The notes beneath the pieces were generated by a model. It was not told where the DNA came from. It did no database searches and saw only the letters and a list, made by a program, of their open reading frames with translations. The translations under genes were made by a program, and so were the position numbers. 64,000 nucleotides of DNA, taken from positions 1-64,000 of the forward strand of contig JAZHSQ010000001.1 in assembly GCA_036454645.1 (NCBI GenBank), given 5' to 3'. The stretch comes from Olsenella_K sp036454645. Its GTDB lineage: Bacteria; Actinomycetota; Coriobacteriia; Coriobacteriales; Atopobiaceae. Of the stretch, positions 16,084 to 25,173 are shown in pieces. Position 1 is the stretch's first letter; each line of letters begins with the position of its first letter.

Positions 16084-17751
16084 CTACGACTTTCCGGGCG
16101 CCGGCGCCCCCGCCGTGCGCGCGTCCTCCTCGGGCCTGAGCTGGCGCAGGAGGCCGGCGCACGGGTGCGTCGCCACCCACATGCCCCACACGATCGAGGC
16201 GGCTCCGTAGAGGGTCACGACGACCGATGCGACGTAGATGTACTGCTCGACCAGGGTGCGCGCCGTGAGCATGGGGAACATGCCGAGGGCGAAGCTGCCC
16301 GCGGCGACCACGCCGTCGCCCACGCGGTTCCACAGGGGCTTCTCGCGCGCGGTGGCCTTCTGGGCCATCCTGAAGGCGCCGACGAGGAAGAGTCCCCCGA
16401 GGACGAGGTTGGAGAAGCGCGTGACCAGGGCCTGCTGCGCCATGGAGAAGGACACGACGCAGAGGACGACGATGTAGCCGACGAGGCGCAGGCGGCGGTT
16501 GAAGGCGTCGAGGCTGGCGTCCTCCGCGGCCTTGACGAGCCTGCTGCCGACCCAGAACTGCGCTACGACGCCGATCACGTAGCAGAACCAGCTGGCCGCG
16601 AAGTCGGGGTTGACCATGAAGAACAGGCCGAGGCCGAACAGGATCGCCCCGCGGGTCATGTGCTGCTCGTGCAGGAAGCTGCGCAGGTCGAGCGAGTCGA
16701 GCGCGCCGATGCCCGCCGCCGCGAGCTTCACGACGCCCTCGGCCCCCGGGTTCTGCTCCGCCACGATCTGGAGCGCGAGGGTCTGGAGCAGCAGCGGCCC
16801 GCCCTCGGAGAACTCGGTCTGCTCGCGGATGCCCTTGCGCTCGAGCGCGTCGAAGAAGCCCTCGACGAACTTGCGCCTGCCGGGCAGGTCGAGCGACTCG
16901 ATCCAGTCGTGAAGCGTGCGGTTGATGAAGGCGCAGTCGGGCGAGAGCTCGGAGGTGCAGACGAAGTGGTCGTCCTCGACCAGCCAGGAGAAGCTGTCGT
17001 GCTGCATGATGCCCTCCTCGCTCGACCTCACGATCTTGTTGGGGAGGCCGTGTTGGAAGACCTGGCCGAAGACGTCGAAGGTGGGCACGATGCGCGTGAG
17101 CCTGGAGGCCACCTTGTCGTAGTCCGCGAGGTCCACCACGTCGGTGGGCAGGCCGGGGCCGTCGTTGTTGTAGACCTCGATCACCCGCGTGCGCCTGATG
17201 GGGTTGCACTTGAGCACGGCGTACTCGGCGAGGGTCCCTCCCTTGGAGTGGCCGCCGACGCGGTAGCGCCTGGTCAGGCGCACGACGCGGTCGAGGTAGC
17301 GCGCCGCCTCGACCTGGGAGGGCATCACCTGGTAGGCCATGGTGAAGTCCTCCTTCCAGCCCACGAAGGAGTTGTCGGTGCCGCGGAAGGAGACGTAGCT
17401 CGTGCCGTCTGCGAGCGCGACCTCGAGGGCGGAGAACTGCGTGCCGCTCTCTGCGTCGAGCACGACGCAGTGGTTCCTGAGCTGCGCCGTCCCGAAGCGC
17501 GCAGACTCCCCGAGCGCCTTGATGAAGGCCGGGCGCATCTCGCCCACGCCGCTGCTGCGCTTGACGAGGAGGATGGCGGAGTTCATGGCCCGCTCCATGC
17601 TCACCTGGCCGCGCTGCTCGACCGTGGGGACGATCCCCGCGAGGTCGAGGTAGGAGAGGGTGGCGAGGACGAGGTTGTCGACGTCGTTGAAGGGCCTCTC
17701 GGCGAGGGTGTCGGACCCGTGCTCCTGGAGGTACGTGACGATGTTGCCCAT
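16084..17751 (-). CDS. Mbeg1-like (DUF2974) alpha/beta hydrolase, membrane-associated
   Basis: A 555-residue protein. Residues 1-330 match the Mbeg1-like/DUF2974 lipase-type fold: FRGTDNSFVGWKEDF (about 122-136) and the nucleophile elbow GHSKGGTLAEY with Ser169. Residues about 400-520 hold four to five predicted membrane segments (for example YIVVLCVVSFSMAQQ and VVAAGSFALGMFP), which is unusual for the family and suggests membrane anchoring. It ends with a short charged tail. It is probably a serine esterase/lipase; the substrate is unknown. The ATG at 17751 has GGGGTGA just upstream and a TATCAT box (17815-17820, minus) about 65 nt upstream. Confidence 0.8.
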   Translation of the reverse strand: MGNIVTYLQEHGSDTLAERPFNDVDNLVLATLSYLDLAGIVPTVEQRGQVSMERAMNSAILLVKRSSGVGEMRPAFIKALGESARFGTAQLRNHCVVLDAESGTQFSALEVALADGTSYVSFRGTDNSFVGWKEDFTMAYQVMPSQVEAARYLDRVVRLTRRYRVGGHSKGGTLAEYAVLKCNPIRRTRVIEVYNNDGPGLPTDVVDLADYDKVASRLTRIVPTFDVFGQVFQHGLPNKIVRSSEEGIMQHDSFSWLVEDDHFVCTSELSPDCAFINRTLHDWIESLDLPGRRKFVEGFFDALERKGIREQTEFSEGGPLLLQTLALQIVAEQNPGAEGVVKLAAAGIGALDSLDLRSFLHEQHMTRGAILFGLGLFFMVNPDFAASWFCYVIGVVAQFWVGSRLVKAAEDASLDAFNRRLRLVGYIVVLCVVSFSMAQQALVTRFSNLVLGGLFLVGAFRMAQKATAREKPLWNRVGDGVVAAGSFALGMFPMLTARTLVEQYIYVASVVVTLYGAASIVWGMWVATHPCAGLLRQLRPEEDARTAGAPAPGKS

Positions 17752-18139
17752 GGATCACCCCAAGCGTGAGACGAGGGGCCGCCGCGCTCCGCGCGAACGG
17801 CCGGCACTTGGACCATGATACCCGCGCCGGACCGGCCGAGGCTCCCGCCCCGGCGGGGCTCCGCTGCCGGCCGCGGGCGTATGCCGGGCCGTCCTCATTG
17901 GATAGTCTCGAGGGGTCAATTCGATTAGGGAAAAGTGACGTAGCGTCGAGCCGCTGGTAAACGATAGGCAACCACTTGCCGCGATTTAGGACCTCTCGCG
18001 TCAAATGCGAAAGGCATTTAATAACTGGTTATTAGACTATCATCACGCGACTTCTGCCTGCTGCAAGGGGACAGCGGCTCCATGGCGGAACGTGCAAGCA
18101 CGTGGGGATACGGGAAACCAGTGAGGAGAGGAAACCTAT
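17752..18139. promoter_or_regulatory. divergent intergenic region with hydrogenase operator
   Basis: A 388-bp gap. The minus-strand TATCAT (17815-17820) serves the Mbeg1-like gene. On the plus strand AAATGC/GCATTT (18003-18019) and the perfect dyad TAATAAC TG GTTATTA (18019-18034) immediately precede TATCAT (18038-18043). The dyad fills the space between -35 and -10 positions, as an operator would. A leader of about 90 nt contains ACGTGC/GCACGT (18090-18103) around two bases, and the ribosome site GAGGAGAGG. Confidence 0.6.
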
Positions 18140-19966
18140 ATGTCTCGCATGTATGTATTGGAGCGTAGCGAGGCCCAGGCGGTGATGGACGAGATGCACC
18201 AGGCGCTCGAGAGGCGCCTCGCGTGCAGCTCGCTCGAGCCCTGCCCGGTCGAGTTCACGCGCGCGGTGGTCTCGATGTGCGCCACGCAGAGCTGCGGCAA
18301 GTGCACGCCCTGCCGCGTGGGCCTCAAGGTGCTCGAGGGGCTCCTGGACGACGTCCTGGAGGGGCGGGCCGACGAGGGCACGCTCAAGCTCATCGAGTCC
18401 ACGGCGAACACCATCTACAACTCCGCGGACTGCGCCATCGGCTACGAGGCCGGTGAGATGGCGCTTCTCGCGGTCAAGGGCTTCCACGACGACTTCGTCC
18501 ACCATATCGAGCACCAGAGCTGCGACTTCAGGCGCCGCCGCCACGTCCCCTGCGTGAGCGGCTGCCCGGCCCACGTCGACATCCCCGGCTACATCTCGCT
18601 CGTCTCCGCCGGGCGCTACACCGACGCGGTCCGCCTCATCCGCAAGGACAACCCGCTTCCCCTGGTCTGCGGCCTGATCTGCGAGCACCCCTGCGAGGCC
18701 CGCTGCCGCCGCGGCATGGTCGACGACCCGCTGAACATCCGCGGCCTCAAGCGCTTCGCGGTCGACCACATGGACGACGACTACCGTCCCGAGATCCTCG
18801 AGCCCACGGGCAAGACCGTGGCCGTCATCGGCGGCGGCCCCGCCGGCCTGTCCGCCGCCTACTTCCTGACGCTCATGGGCCACAAGTGCACCGTCTTCGA
18901 GGCGCGCCAGCACCTCGGCGGCATGCTGCGCTACGGCATCCCCGACTACCGCCTGCCGCACGAGGAGCTCGACCGCGAGATCAAGTGGATCGTCGACTGC
19001 GGCGTCGAGGTCAGGCTCAACACCTACGTGACCGACATCGACAGGCTCCGCGAGGACTACGACGCGGTCTACATCGCCATCGGCGCCCACAACGACCGCA
19101 AGCTCGGCATCCCGGGCGAGGACGCCGAGGGCGTCATCTCCGCCGTCAAGATGCTGCGCGCCATGGGCGACGACAACCCGCCCGACTTCAAGGGCAAGAG
19201 GGTCTGCGTCGTCGGTGGCGGCAACGTCGCCATGGACGTGGCCCGCACGAGCGTCCGCCTCGGGGCCGAGAAGGTCACGATCGTCTACCGCCGCCGCGTC
19301 CAGGACATGACCGCCCAGGTCGAGGAGATCGAGGGCGCCCGCGCCGAGGGCTGCGAGGTGCTGGAGCTCCACGCCCCCAAGGAGATCGTGGTCGAGGACG
19401 GCCACGTCGTCGGCCTCAGGGTCGAGCCGCAGATCATCGGCGGCCCGCGCAACGGCCGTCCCGCGCCGCGCAAGGCCGACGCGCCCGACGTCACCCTCGG
19501 CTGCGACGTGGTGGCCGTCGCCATCGGCCAGGCCATCGACTCCAAGCCCTTCGAGGACCTCGGCGTGCCGTGCCAGCGCGGCCGCATCGTCGCCAACCCC
19601 GACGGCATGGTCCCCGGCTTCGAGAACGTCTGGAGCGGCGGCGACTGCGAGTCCGGGCCCGCCACCGTCATCCGCGCCATCAAGGCCGGCAAGGTCGCCG
19701 CGGGCAACATCGACGGCTACTTCGGCTACAACCACAAGGACGAGATCAAGGCACCCATCGAGATGCCGCAGGTGCAGTACAAGGGCAAGGTCGCATGCGC
19801 CCGCTGCGAGCTCAAGGAACGCGAGGCCGGCGAGCGCAAGCGCGACTTCGACCTCATGGAGATCGGCTTCACCGAGGAGGAGGCCAAGCAGGAGGCGAAC
19901 CGCTGCCTGTGCTGCGACCACTTCGGCTATGGCGCGTTCCGCGGAGGGAGGATTCAGGCATGGTAA
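18140..19966 (+). CDS. GltD-like NAD(P)H:flavin Fe-S oxidoreductase, hydrogenase partner
   Basis: A 608-residue cytoplasmic flavoprotein. An N-terminal NuoF-type 4Fe-4S segment (Cys52, Cys55, Cys58 in CGKCTPCRVG; a fourth Cys near residue 98 in NSADCAIG) leads into a Fer4_20 pair with eight cysteines (about 133-200). A GltD-type FAD/NAD(P) core follows: VAVIGGGPAGLSAAYF (about 230) binds FAD and VCVVGGGNVAMDVARTSVRLG (about 355) binds NAD(P)H. The C-terminal ~60 residues hold further Cys (CARCELKE, CLCCDHFGYG). It overlaps the hydrogenase gene by 7 nt (ATGGTAA), so the two form one operon and probably one complex moving electrons between NAD(P)H, an internal flavin and the hydrogenase. This resembles HydDB group A2 glutamate-synthase-linked systems. 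Confidence 0.9.
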   Translation: MSRMYVLERSEAQAVMDEMHQALERRLACSSLEPCPVEFTRAVVSMCATQSCGKCTPCRVGLKVLEGLLDDVLEGRADEGTLKLIESTANTIYNSADCAIGYEAGEMALLAVKGFHDDFVHHIEHQSCDFRRRRHVPCVSGCPAHVDIPGYISLVSAGRYTDAVRLIRKDNPLPLVCGLICEHPCEARCRRGMVDDPLNIRGLKRFAVDHMDDDYRPEILEPTGKTVAVIGGGPAGLSAAYFLTLMGHKCTVFEARQHLGGMLRYGIPDYRLPHEELDREIKWIVDCGVEVRLNTYVTDIDRLREDYDAVYIAIGAHNDRKLGIPGEDAEGVISAVKMLRAMGDDNPPDFKGKRVCVVGGGNVAMDVARTSVRLGAEKVTIVYRRRVQDMTAQVEEIEGARAEGCEVLELHAPKEIVVEDGHVVGLRVEPQIIGGPRNGRPAPRKADAPDVTLGCDVVAVAIGQAIDSKPFEDLGVPCQRGRIVANPDGMVPGFENVWSGGDCESGPATVIRAIKAGKVAAGNIDGYFGYNHKDEIKAPIEMPQVQYKGKVACARCELKEREAGERKRDFDLMEIGFTEEEAKQEANRCLCCDHFGYGAFRGGRIQAW

Positions 19967-21735
19967 GGCTCACGATAGACACCATTCCCGTGGAGGTGCC
20001 CGAGCACACCACCATCCTCGACGCCGCCGCGTCCGTAGGCATAAAGATCCCGACCCTGTGCTACCTCAAGGACATCAACCAGATCGGCTCCTGCCGCGTC
20101 TGCCTCGTCGAGATCGAGGGGCTGCCCCAGCTCGTGGCCTCCTGCAACAACTACGTCGAGGAGGGCATGGTCGTCCACACCAACAGCCCCAAGGTCCGCG
20201 AGGCGCGCAGGGAGAACGTCGAGTTCCTGCTCTCCCGCCACAACACCACGTGCACGAGCTGCGTGCGCAACGGCAACTGCACCCTGCAGAGCCTCACGCG
20301 CGACCTCGGCATCACCGAGCTGCCCTTCGAGCCCAAGCTCATGCGCTGGAAGTGGCCGAAGGACTACCCGCTGCAGCGCGACAACAACAAGTGCGTCAAC
20401 TGCCTGAGGTGCATCCAGGTCTGCAGCAAGGTCCAGGAGGTCGACATCTGGGACCTCGTGAACCGCTCGAGCCACACCGCCGTCAACGTGGGCGGCGCCC
20501 GCCGCATCGAGAACTCCGAGTGCACCCTGTGCGGCCAGTGCATCACGCACTGCCCCGTCGGCGCCCTCTCCGAGCGCGACGACACCGCCCGCGTCTTCGA
20601 GGCCCTCGCCGACCCCGACGTGATCACGATCGCCCAGGTCGCGCCTGCCGTCCGCTCCTCGTGGGGCGAGGCCTTCGGCGTCAGCCCCGAGGTCGCGACC
20701 GAGGGGCGCCTGGCCACCGCGCTCAAGCTCATGGGCTTCGACTACGTCTTCGACACGGACTTCGGCGCCGACCTCACCATCATGGAGGAGGCCTCCGAGC
20801 TCCTCGACCGCATGCAGCACCCCGACCACGGCCCGCTGCCGATGTTCACCAGCTGCTGCCCGGGCTGGGTCCGCTACCTCAAGGGCCACTACCCCGAGCT
20901 CACGTCCAACCTCTCCACGTCCAAGAGCCCGCATCAGATGTTCGGCGCCGTGGTCAAGAGCTACTTCGCCGAGAAGCTCTGCGTCGACCCGCGCAAGATG
21001 TTCGTCCTGAGCGTCATGCCCTGCGTCGCCAAGAAGGCGGAGTGCGAGGAGCCCAACCAGGCCGACGCCTGCGAGGCGCCCGACGTGGACTGCGTCATCA
21101 CCATCCGCGAGCTCGACCGCATGGTCTCCGAGGAGCACCTCGACATCGCGCGCCTGCCCGAGGGCGAGTTCGACAAGCCCATCAGCGAGGCGACCGGCGC
21201 CGCGGTCATCTTCGGCGCGACCGGCGGCGTCATGGAGGCGGCGCTGCGCACCGCCTACCACACCGTCACCGGCGAGGCTCCCACGCCCGACATGTTCTCC
21301 GACGTCCGCGGCATGAAGGGGTGGAAGGAGGCCACGTTCAACATGGCCGGCACCCCGCTGCACGTCGCGGTGGCGAGCGGCCTGGGCAACACCCACCACC
21401 TGATCGAGGCCCTCGAGGCCGGCGAGGTCCACTACGACTTCATCGAGATCATGGCCTGCCCGGGCGGCTGCGCCGGTGGCGGCGGCCAGCCGATCCACGA
21501 CGGCGAGGAGCGCGCGGAGTCCCGAGGCGAGGTCCTGTGGGGCCTCGACCGCAAGGCCGACCTGCGCAACTCCTACGAGAACCCCTCGATCCAGGCGCTC
21601 TACAGCGAGTACCTCGAGGAGCCGCTCTCCGAGCGCGCCGAGCACCTGCTCCACACCGACCACTTCGGCTGGGACATGCCCCTCGCGCCTGACGTGAGGG
21701 CCTTCAGCAAGCCCCAGTCCAAGGTGGTCCAGTAA
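19960..21735 (+). CDS. [FeFe] hydrogenase, group A
   Basis: A 591-residue catalytic hydrogenase subunit. Order: 2Fe-2S plant-ferredoxin-like domain (Cys near 34, 45, 48 in the CX10CX2C segment SCRVCLVEIEG), a His-Cys3 4Fe-4S site (HNTTCTSCVRNGNC), two 4Fe-4S clusters (CVNCLRCIQVC and CTLCGQCITHC), then the H-cluster. H-cluster motifs are complete: L1 TSCCPGWVRY, L2 MPCVAKKAECEE and L3 EIMACPGGCAGGGGQP. It makes or oxidises H2 under strict anaerobiosis. The ATG overlaps the preceding stop, indicating translational coupling. Length matches group A enzymes with a full F-domain (570-600). Maturases HydE, HydF and HydG are not in the window. Confidence 0.96.
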   Translation: MVRLTIDTIPVEVPEHTTILDAAASVGIKIPTLCYLKDINQIGSCRVCLVEIEGLPQLVASCNNYVEEGMVVHTNSPKVREARRENVEFLLSRHNTTCTSCVRNGNCTLQSLTRDLGITELPFEPKLMRWKWPKDYPLQRDNNKCVNCLRCIQVCSKVQEVDIWDLVNRSSHTAVNVGGARRIENSECTLCGQCITHCPVGALSERDDTARVFEALADPDVITIAQVAPAVRSSWGEAFGVSPEVATEGRLATALKLMGFDYVFDTDFGADLTIMEEASELLDRMQHPDHGPLPMFTSCCPGWVRYLKGHYPELTSNLSTSKSPHQMFGAVVKSYFAEKLCVDPRKMFVLSVMPCVAKKAECEEPNQADACEAPDVDCVITIRELDRMVSEEHLDIARLPEGEFDKPISEATGAAVIFGATGGVMEAALRTAYHTVTGEAPTPDMFSDVRGMKGWKEATFNMAGTPLHVAVASGLGNTHHLIEALEAGEVHYDFIEIMACPGGCAGGGGQPIHDGEERAESRGEVLWGLDRKADLRNSYENPSIQALYSEYLEEPLSERAEHLLHTDHFGWDMPLAPDVRAFSKPQSKVVQ

Positions 21736-21820
21736 CCACCGGAGCCAAGGCCCCCGGCGTCCGAGTCGCACGCACCCCCCAGGGCGCGTGGGCGCCGGGG
21801 GCTCAGGCGAGAAGAGAAGA

Positions 21821-21856
21821 GGACCGGCGGCGCCTTCGGGCACCGCCGGTCCTTCT
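21821..21856 (+). terminator. terminator of hydrogenase operon
   Basis: Perfect 10-bp stem GGACCGGCGG/CCGCCGGTCC around a 12-nt loop containing ttcg, followed by ttctcgt. 86 nt after the hydrogenase stop. Confidence 0.75.
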
Positions 21857-21934
21857 CGTGACTGCGACCTGGTGGGGCGGTCCCTCTCGCCCCGGTCCTT
21901 ATCGCGCCGGGCTCCCTGGGCCCGGGCCCCTGTC

Positions 21935-22363
21935 CTAGCCCTCGACCTCGACGAGGGTGATCTCGAAGTTGAGGGGCTTGCCGGCCAGCTCGTGGTTGGC
22001 GTCGAGCGTGATCGTGCGGTCGTCGAGCGCGGTGACGGTGACGGGGAAGGGGCGCCCGTCGGGGCCGGAGAGGAAGACGCGCTGGCCGACGGTCGCGCTC
22101 TCCGCGCCCGGCAGCTGCTCGAGCGAGAACGTGCGGACGTTGTCCTCGTCGCGCTCGCCGTAGGCGTCGGCGGGCTCGAGGTGGACGTTCACGGTCTGGC
22201 CGACCTCCATGTCGCGCACGGCGGCGTCGAAGCCCTTGATCATCTGGCCTGCCATGCAGGTGAACTCGAGCGGTTCGTTGCGGTCGTAGGACGAGTCGAA
22301 CTTGGTGCCGTCGTCGAGCGTGCCGGTGTAGTGGACCTTGACCTTCTTGCCCTCGTTGCTCAT
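21935..22363 (-). CDS. FKBP-type peptidyl-prolyl isomerase, SlyD-like
   Basis: A 142-residue cytoplasmic isomerase. It starts KVKVHYTGTLDDGTKFDSS, the classic FKBP strand, then GQMIKGFDAAVRDMEVG and an inserted IF-type chaperone domain (about 65-125), as in SlyD. The C-terminal metal-binding His/Cys tail of enterobacterial SlyD is absent. It assists proline isomerisation and folding. The ATG at 22363 has GAGAGGAAG upstream; an N-terminal extension in the same frame lacks a ribosome site. It lies alone, head-to-tail with a GNAT gene. Confidence 0.9.
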   Translation of the reverse strand: MSNEGKKVKVHYTGTLDDGTKFDSSYDRNEPLEFTCMAGQMIKGFDAAVRDMEVGQTVNVHLEPADAYGERDEDNVRTFSLEQLPGAESATVGQRVFLSGPDGRPFPVTVTALDDRTITLDANHELAGKPLNFEITLVEVEG

Positions 22364-22506
22364 GGTCTTCCTCTCTTCGGTGGTGTGGGGCTGGCGTCCC
22401 GCGTCTCGGGGGCCTTCGCACCCTGCCATCCTACCCAACGTGGGCCGTCTCATGCGCGCCGGGGCGCGGTCTCCATGGGAGGGCGCGGCGCCGCAGAGAC
22501 ACGGTG

Positions 22507-22974
22507 CTAGAGAACGGTCTCCATGCAGGTCTTGAGCGGGCGCATGCCCATGCGCTCGTAGAACGCGCGGGCGCCGGGGTTGAGCTCCCACACGTTGAGC
22601 GTGACGTCGTGGCAGCCGGACTCGCGCGCGTAGGCCACCACGTGGTCGAAGAGCGCCCGGCCGACGCCCATGCCGCGGGTGGGCTCGTCCACGCACAGGT
22701 CGTCGACGTAGAGCGTCTTCACGGGGGTGCGGATGGTGTCGCCCAGGATCTGCTGGTGCTGGCAGAAGGCGTAGCCGAGGACCTCGTCCGCGTCGTCCAC
22801 GGCGACGAAGACGGGGCGGGAGTCGTCGCCGAACATCTCCAGGAGCTGGTCGTCCGTGTACTTGTTGCCCAGGTCGAACAGGTCTGGGCGGCCGTCGTGG
22901 TGGATCCGGTTCACCTCGGCGAGCAGCTTGTGGATCCCGGGGACGTCCCCCTCCTCGGCGCGGCGGATCTGCAT
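22507..22974 (-). CDS. GNAT-family N-acetyltransferase
   Basis: A 155-residue acetyltransferase. The acetyl-CoA loop is VDEPTRGMGVGRALFDHVVAYARESG (pyrophosphate-binding R/QxxGxG form), with a conserved C-terminal NPGARAFYERMGM. The substrate is unknown. The ATG at 22974 has GAGAGGAG at good spacing. An upstream start at 23013 has no ribosome site. It is divergent from murI. Confidence 0.85.
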   Translation of the reverse strand: MQIRRAEEGDVPGIHKLLAEVNRIHHDGRPDLFDLGNKYTDDQLLEMFGDDSRPVFVAVDDADEVLGYAFCQHQQILGDTIRTPVKTLYVDDLCVDEPTRGMGVGRALFDHVVAYARESGCHDVTLNVWELNPGARAFYERMGMRPLKTCMETVL

Positions 22975-23122
22975 CTCTTCTCCTCTCGCGAAGGCGTCTT
23001 TGGACAGGCCCACCCTAGCAGCGGGGGGCGGGGACGGTCAACCGAGGCGCCGCGGCGCCCGCCGTCGGGGCGCCGTCCCCGCCGCCGTGGCCCTGCCGTC
23101 GCCACCGCGCGTGACCGAGGGG

Positions 23123-23128
23123 TATCCT
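23123..23128 (+). promoter_or_regulatory. -10 box for murI
   Basis: TATCCT 51 nt before the GTG at 23179. The -35 is unclear. Confidence 0.35.
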
Positions 23129-23178
23129 TACCAGAGTCATGGAGGTCGGCGGCGGCAGCGCCGTGAGGGGGAGCGGAC

Positions 23179-23949
23179 GTGTCAGAGGACGGCTTCGTCG
23201 GGGTCTTCGACTCCGGCCTGGGAGGCATCAGCGTGCTCGAGAGGCTCGTGGCCGAGCTTCCGCACGAGCGCTTCGTGTTCTTCGGGGACTCGGCGAACGC
23301 CCCCTACGGCGACAGGACCGTCGAGGAGATCCGCGCGCTCTCGACCGCCATCGTCGACCGCTTCGTGGCCGAGGGCGCCAAGGCGATCGTGATCGCCTGC
23401 AACACCGCGACCTCAGCCTCCGCCAGCTACCTGCGCGAGAAGTACGCGGGGCTCCCCATCGTGGGCTGCGAGCCGGCGCTCAAGCCGGCCGCCCTCGCCT
23501 CGCATGGCGGCCGCATCCTCGTGATGGCGACGGCGGCGACGCTCAGGCTGGAGAAGTTCCGCAACCTCCTTGAGGAGTGGGGAGGGGAGTCCGAGGTCAC
23601 CTGCGTGCCCTGCGTGGGCCTCGTCCAGCTGATCGAGAGGGGCGACCTCGACGCGCCGGAGCTCCACGACCTCCTCGAGCGCCTGGTCGGCCGCTACCGC
23701 GGCGAGGTCGGCTCCGTGGTGCTCGGCTGCACGCACTACCCCTTCATCAAGCGCCAGATTGCCGACGTCCTGGGCGACGTCGAGTTCTACGACGGCGGCG
23801 AGGGCGCCGCCCACCAGCTCGCGCGGCTGCTCGGGGAGGGCGGCCTTCTCGCCCCCGAGGGCGCCGAGGGCTCGGTCGAGTTCCGCTCGAGCAAGTCCAC
23901 CCCGGCGGAGCTCGAGCTCTACCGGCGCTTCTACGCGCTGCCGGTGTAG
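23179..23949 (+). CDS. murI: glutamate racemase
   Basis: A 256-residue cytoplasmic enzyme that supplies D-glutamate for peptidoglycan by cofactor-independent racemisation. FDSGLGGISVL (N-terminal), the first catalytic Cys in IACNTATSAS (about 74-82) and the second in LGCTHYPFI (about 183-191) are both present. Length is normal (about 255-285). The start is GTG with GAGGGGAGC upstream. It is monocistronic and is followed by 11-bp direct repeats and a terminator. Confidence 0.96.
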   Translation: MSEDGFVGVFDSGLGGISVLERLVAELPHERFVFFGDSANAPYGDRTVEEIRALSTAIVDRFVAEGAKAIVIACNTATSASASYLREKYAGLPIVGCEPALKPAALASHGGRILVMATAATLRLEKFRNLLEEWGGESEVTCVPCVGLVQLIERGDLDAPELHDLLERLVGRYRGEVGSVVLGCTHYPFIKRQIADVLGDVEFYDGGEGAAHQLARLLGEGGLLAPEGAEGSVEFRSSKSTPAELELYRRFYALPV

Positions 23950-24008
23950 GGGGCGCCACGGGGCCCGGTGCCGTTGCGCTCGAGGCGCGTGAGGCGCGCG
24001 CGAGCGAC

Positions 24009-24085
24009 GTGCGAGCCAAGTGCGATCCAAGTGCGAGTCAAGTGCGAGTCAAGTGCGAGTCAAGTGCGAGTCAAGTGCGAGGCAC
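24009..24085. repeat. seven tandem 11-bp repeats
   Basis: Unit gtgcgagtcaa, seven copies: 24009, 24020, 24031, 24042, 24053, 24064 and 24075. The first two and last differ by one to three bases; the middle four are identical. The array lies between the murI stop and the convergent terminator. It is uninterrupted, without spacers, so not a CRISPR. The 11-bp period is close to one helical turn. Confidence 0.9.
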
Positions 24086-24091
24086 AAGAAA

Positions 24092-24117
24092 AGGGGCCCC
24101 GCCGAGGCGGGACCCCT
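24092..24117. terminator. bidirectional terminator after murI and GGGtGRT gene
   Basis: Stem ggggccccgc/gcgggacccc with one mismatch and a short loop, flanked by aaaa on the left. It lies between convergent genes. Confidence 0.6.
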
Positions 24118-24147
24118 CACTTCAAGGCGCAGGGCAAGAGGACAGGC

Positions 24148-25152
24148 CTACTTGTTCATGGCCTCCTCGACGGCGACGGCGCAGGCTACGGTCGCGCCGA
24201 CCATGGGGTTGTTGCCCATGCCGATGAGGCCCATCATGTCGACGTGCGCCGGCACGGAGCTGGAGCCGGCGAACTGGGCGTCGGAGTGCATGCGGCCCAT
24301 GGTGTCGGTCATGCCGTAGGAGGCGGGGCCGGCCGCCATGTTGTCCGGGTGCAGGGTGCGGCCGGTGCCGCCGCCGGACGCGACGGAGAAGTACTTCTTG
24401 CCCGCGGCGAGGCGCTCCTTCTTGTAGGTGCCCGCGACGGGGTGCTGGAAGCGCGTCGGGTTGGTGGAGTTGCCGGTGATGGAGATGTCGACGTTCTCGT
24501 GCCACATGATGGCGACGCCCTCGCGGACGTCGTCGGCGCCGTAGCAGTTGACCTTGGCGCGCGGGCCGTCGGAGTACGGGATGGTCTCCACGACCTTGAG
24601 CTCGCCGGTGAAGTAGTCGAACTGGGTCTTCACGTAGGTGAAGCCGTTGATGCGGGCGATGATCTGGGCGGCGTCCTTGCCGAGGCCGTTCAGGATGACG
24701 CGCAGCGGCTTCTTGCGGGCCTTGTTGGCGTTGTTGGCGATGCCGATGGCGCCCTCGGCCGCGGCGAAGGACTCGTGGCCGGCCAGGAACGCGAAGCACT
24801 CGGTGTCCTCGCCGAGCAGCATGGCGCCCAGGTTGCCGTGGCCCAGGCCGACCTTGCGGTCGTCGGCGACGGAGCCGGGGACGCAGAAGGCCTGGAGGCC
24901 CTCGCCGATGGCGGAGGCTGCCTCAGGGGCGGTCTTGACGCCCTTCTTGATGGCGATGGCGCAGCCGGCGGTGTAGGCCCAGCCCGCGTTCTCGAAGGCG
25001 ATGGACTGCGTGTCCATCACGATGCCGTAGGGGTCGACGCCCTTGTCGTCACAGATCTTCTTGGCATCCTCGAGACCGTTGATGCCATAGCTGTCGAGCA
25101 CCTTGTTGATCTTGTCGATGCGGCGCTCGTAGCCCTCGAACGTAACTGCCAT
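24148..25152 (-). CDS. GGGtGRT protein
   Basis: A 334-residue cytoplasmic protein named for its conserved GGGTGRTLHPDN motif (about residues 262-273). Other marked blocks are GKKYFSVAS just before it, HVDMMGLIGMGNNPMVGAT near the C-terminus and DPYGIVMDTQSIAFENAG near the N-terminus. The family is found in strict anaerobes, nearly always beside a NifU-like scaffold gene, as here (21-bp gap to the upstream scaffold). Biochemical function has not been shown to my knowledge. The pairing suggests a shared Fe-S or metal cofactor task. The ATG at 25152 has GAGGGAGGC upstream. It carries many Gly/Ala helices but no membrane segment. Confidence 0.9.
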   Translation of the reverse strand: MAVTFEGYERRIDKINKVLDSYGINGLEDAKKICDDKGVDPYGIVMDTQSIAFENAGWAYTAGCAIAIKKGVKTAPEAASAIGEGLQAFCVPGSVADDRKVGLGHGNLGAMLLGEDTECFAFLAGHESFAAAEGAIGIANNANKARKKPLRVILNGLGKDAAQIIARINGFTYVKTQFDYFTGELKVVETIPYSDGPRAKVNCYGADDVREGVAIMWHENVDISITGNSTNPTRFQHPVAGTYKKERLAAGKKYFSVASGGGTGRTLHPDNMAAGPASYGMTDTMGRMHSDAQFAGSSSVPAHVDMMGLIGMGNNPMVGATVACAVAVEEAMNK

Positions 25153-25173
25153 TGTGTCTCAGCCTCCCTCTCT

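Noticed and set aside
18050..18139. Cobalamin or Moco riboswitch in hydrogenase leader
   Set aside because: No conserved core; only a short palindrome is seen.
24009..24085. CRISPR array
   Set aside because: The 11-bp units are directly tandem without spacers.
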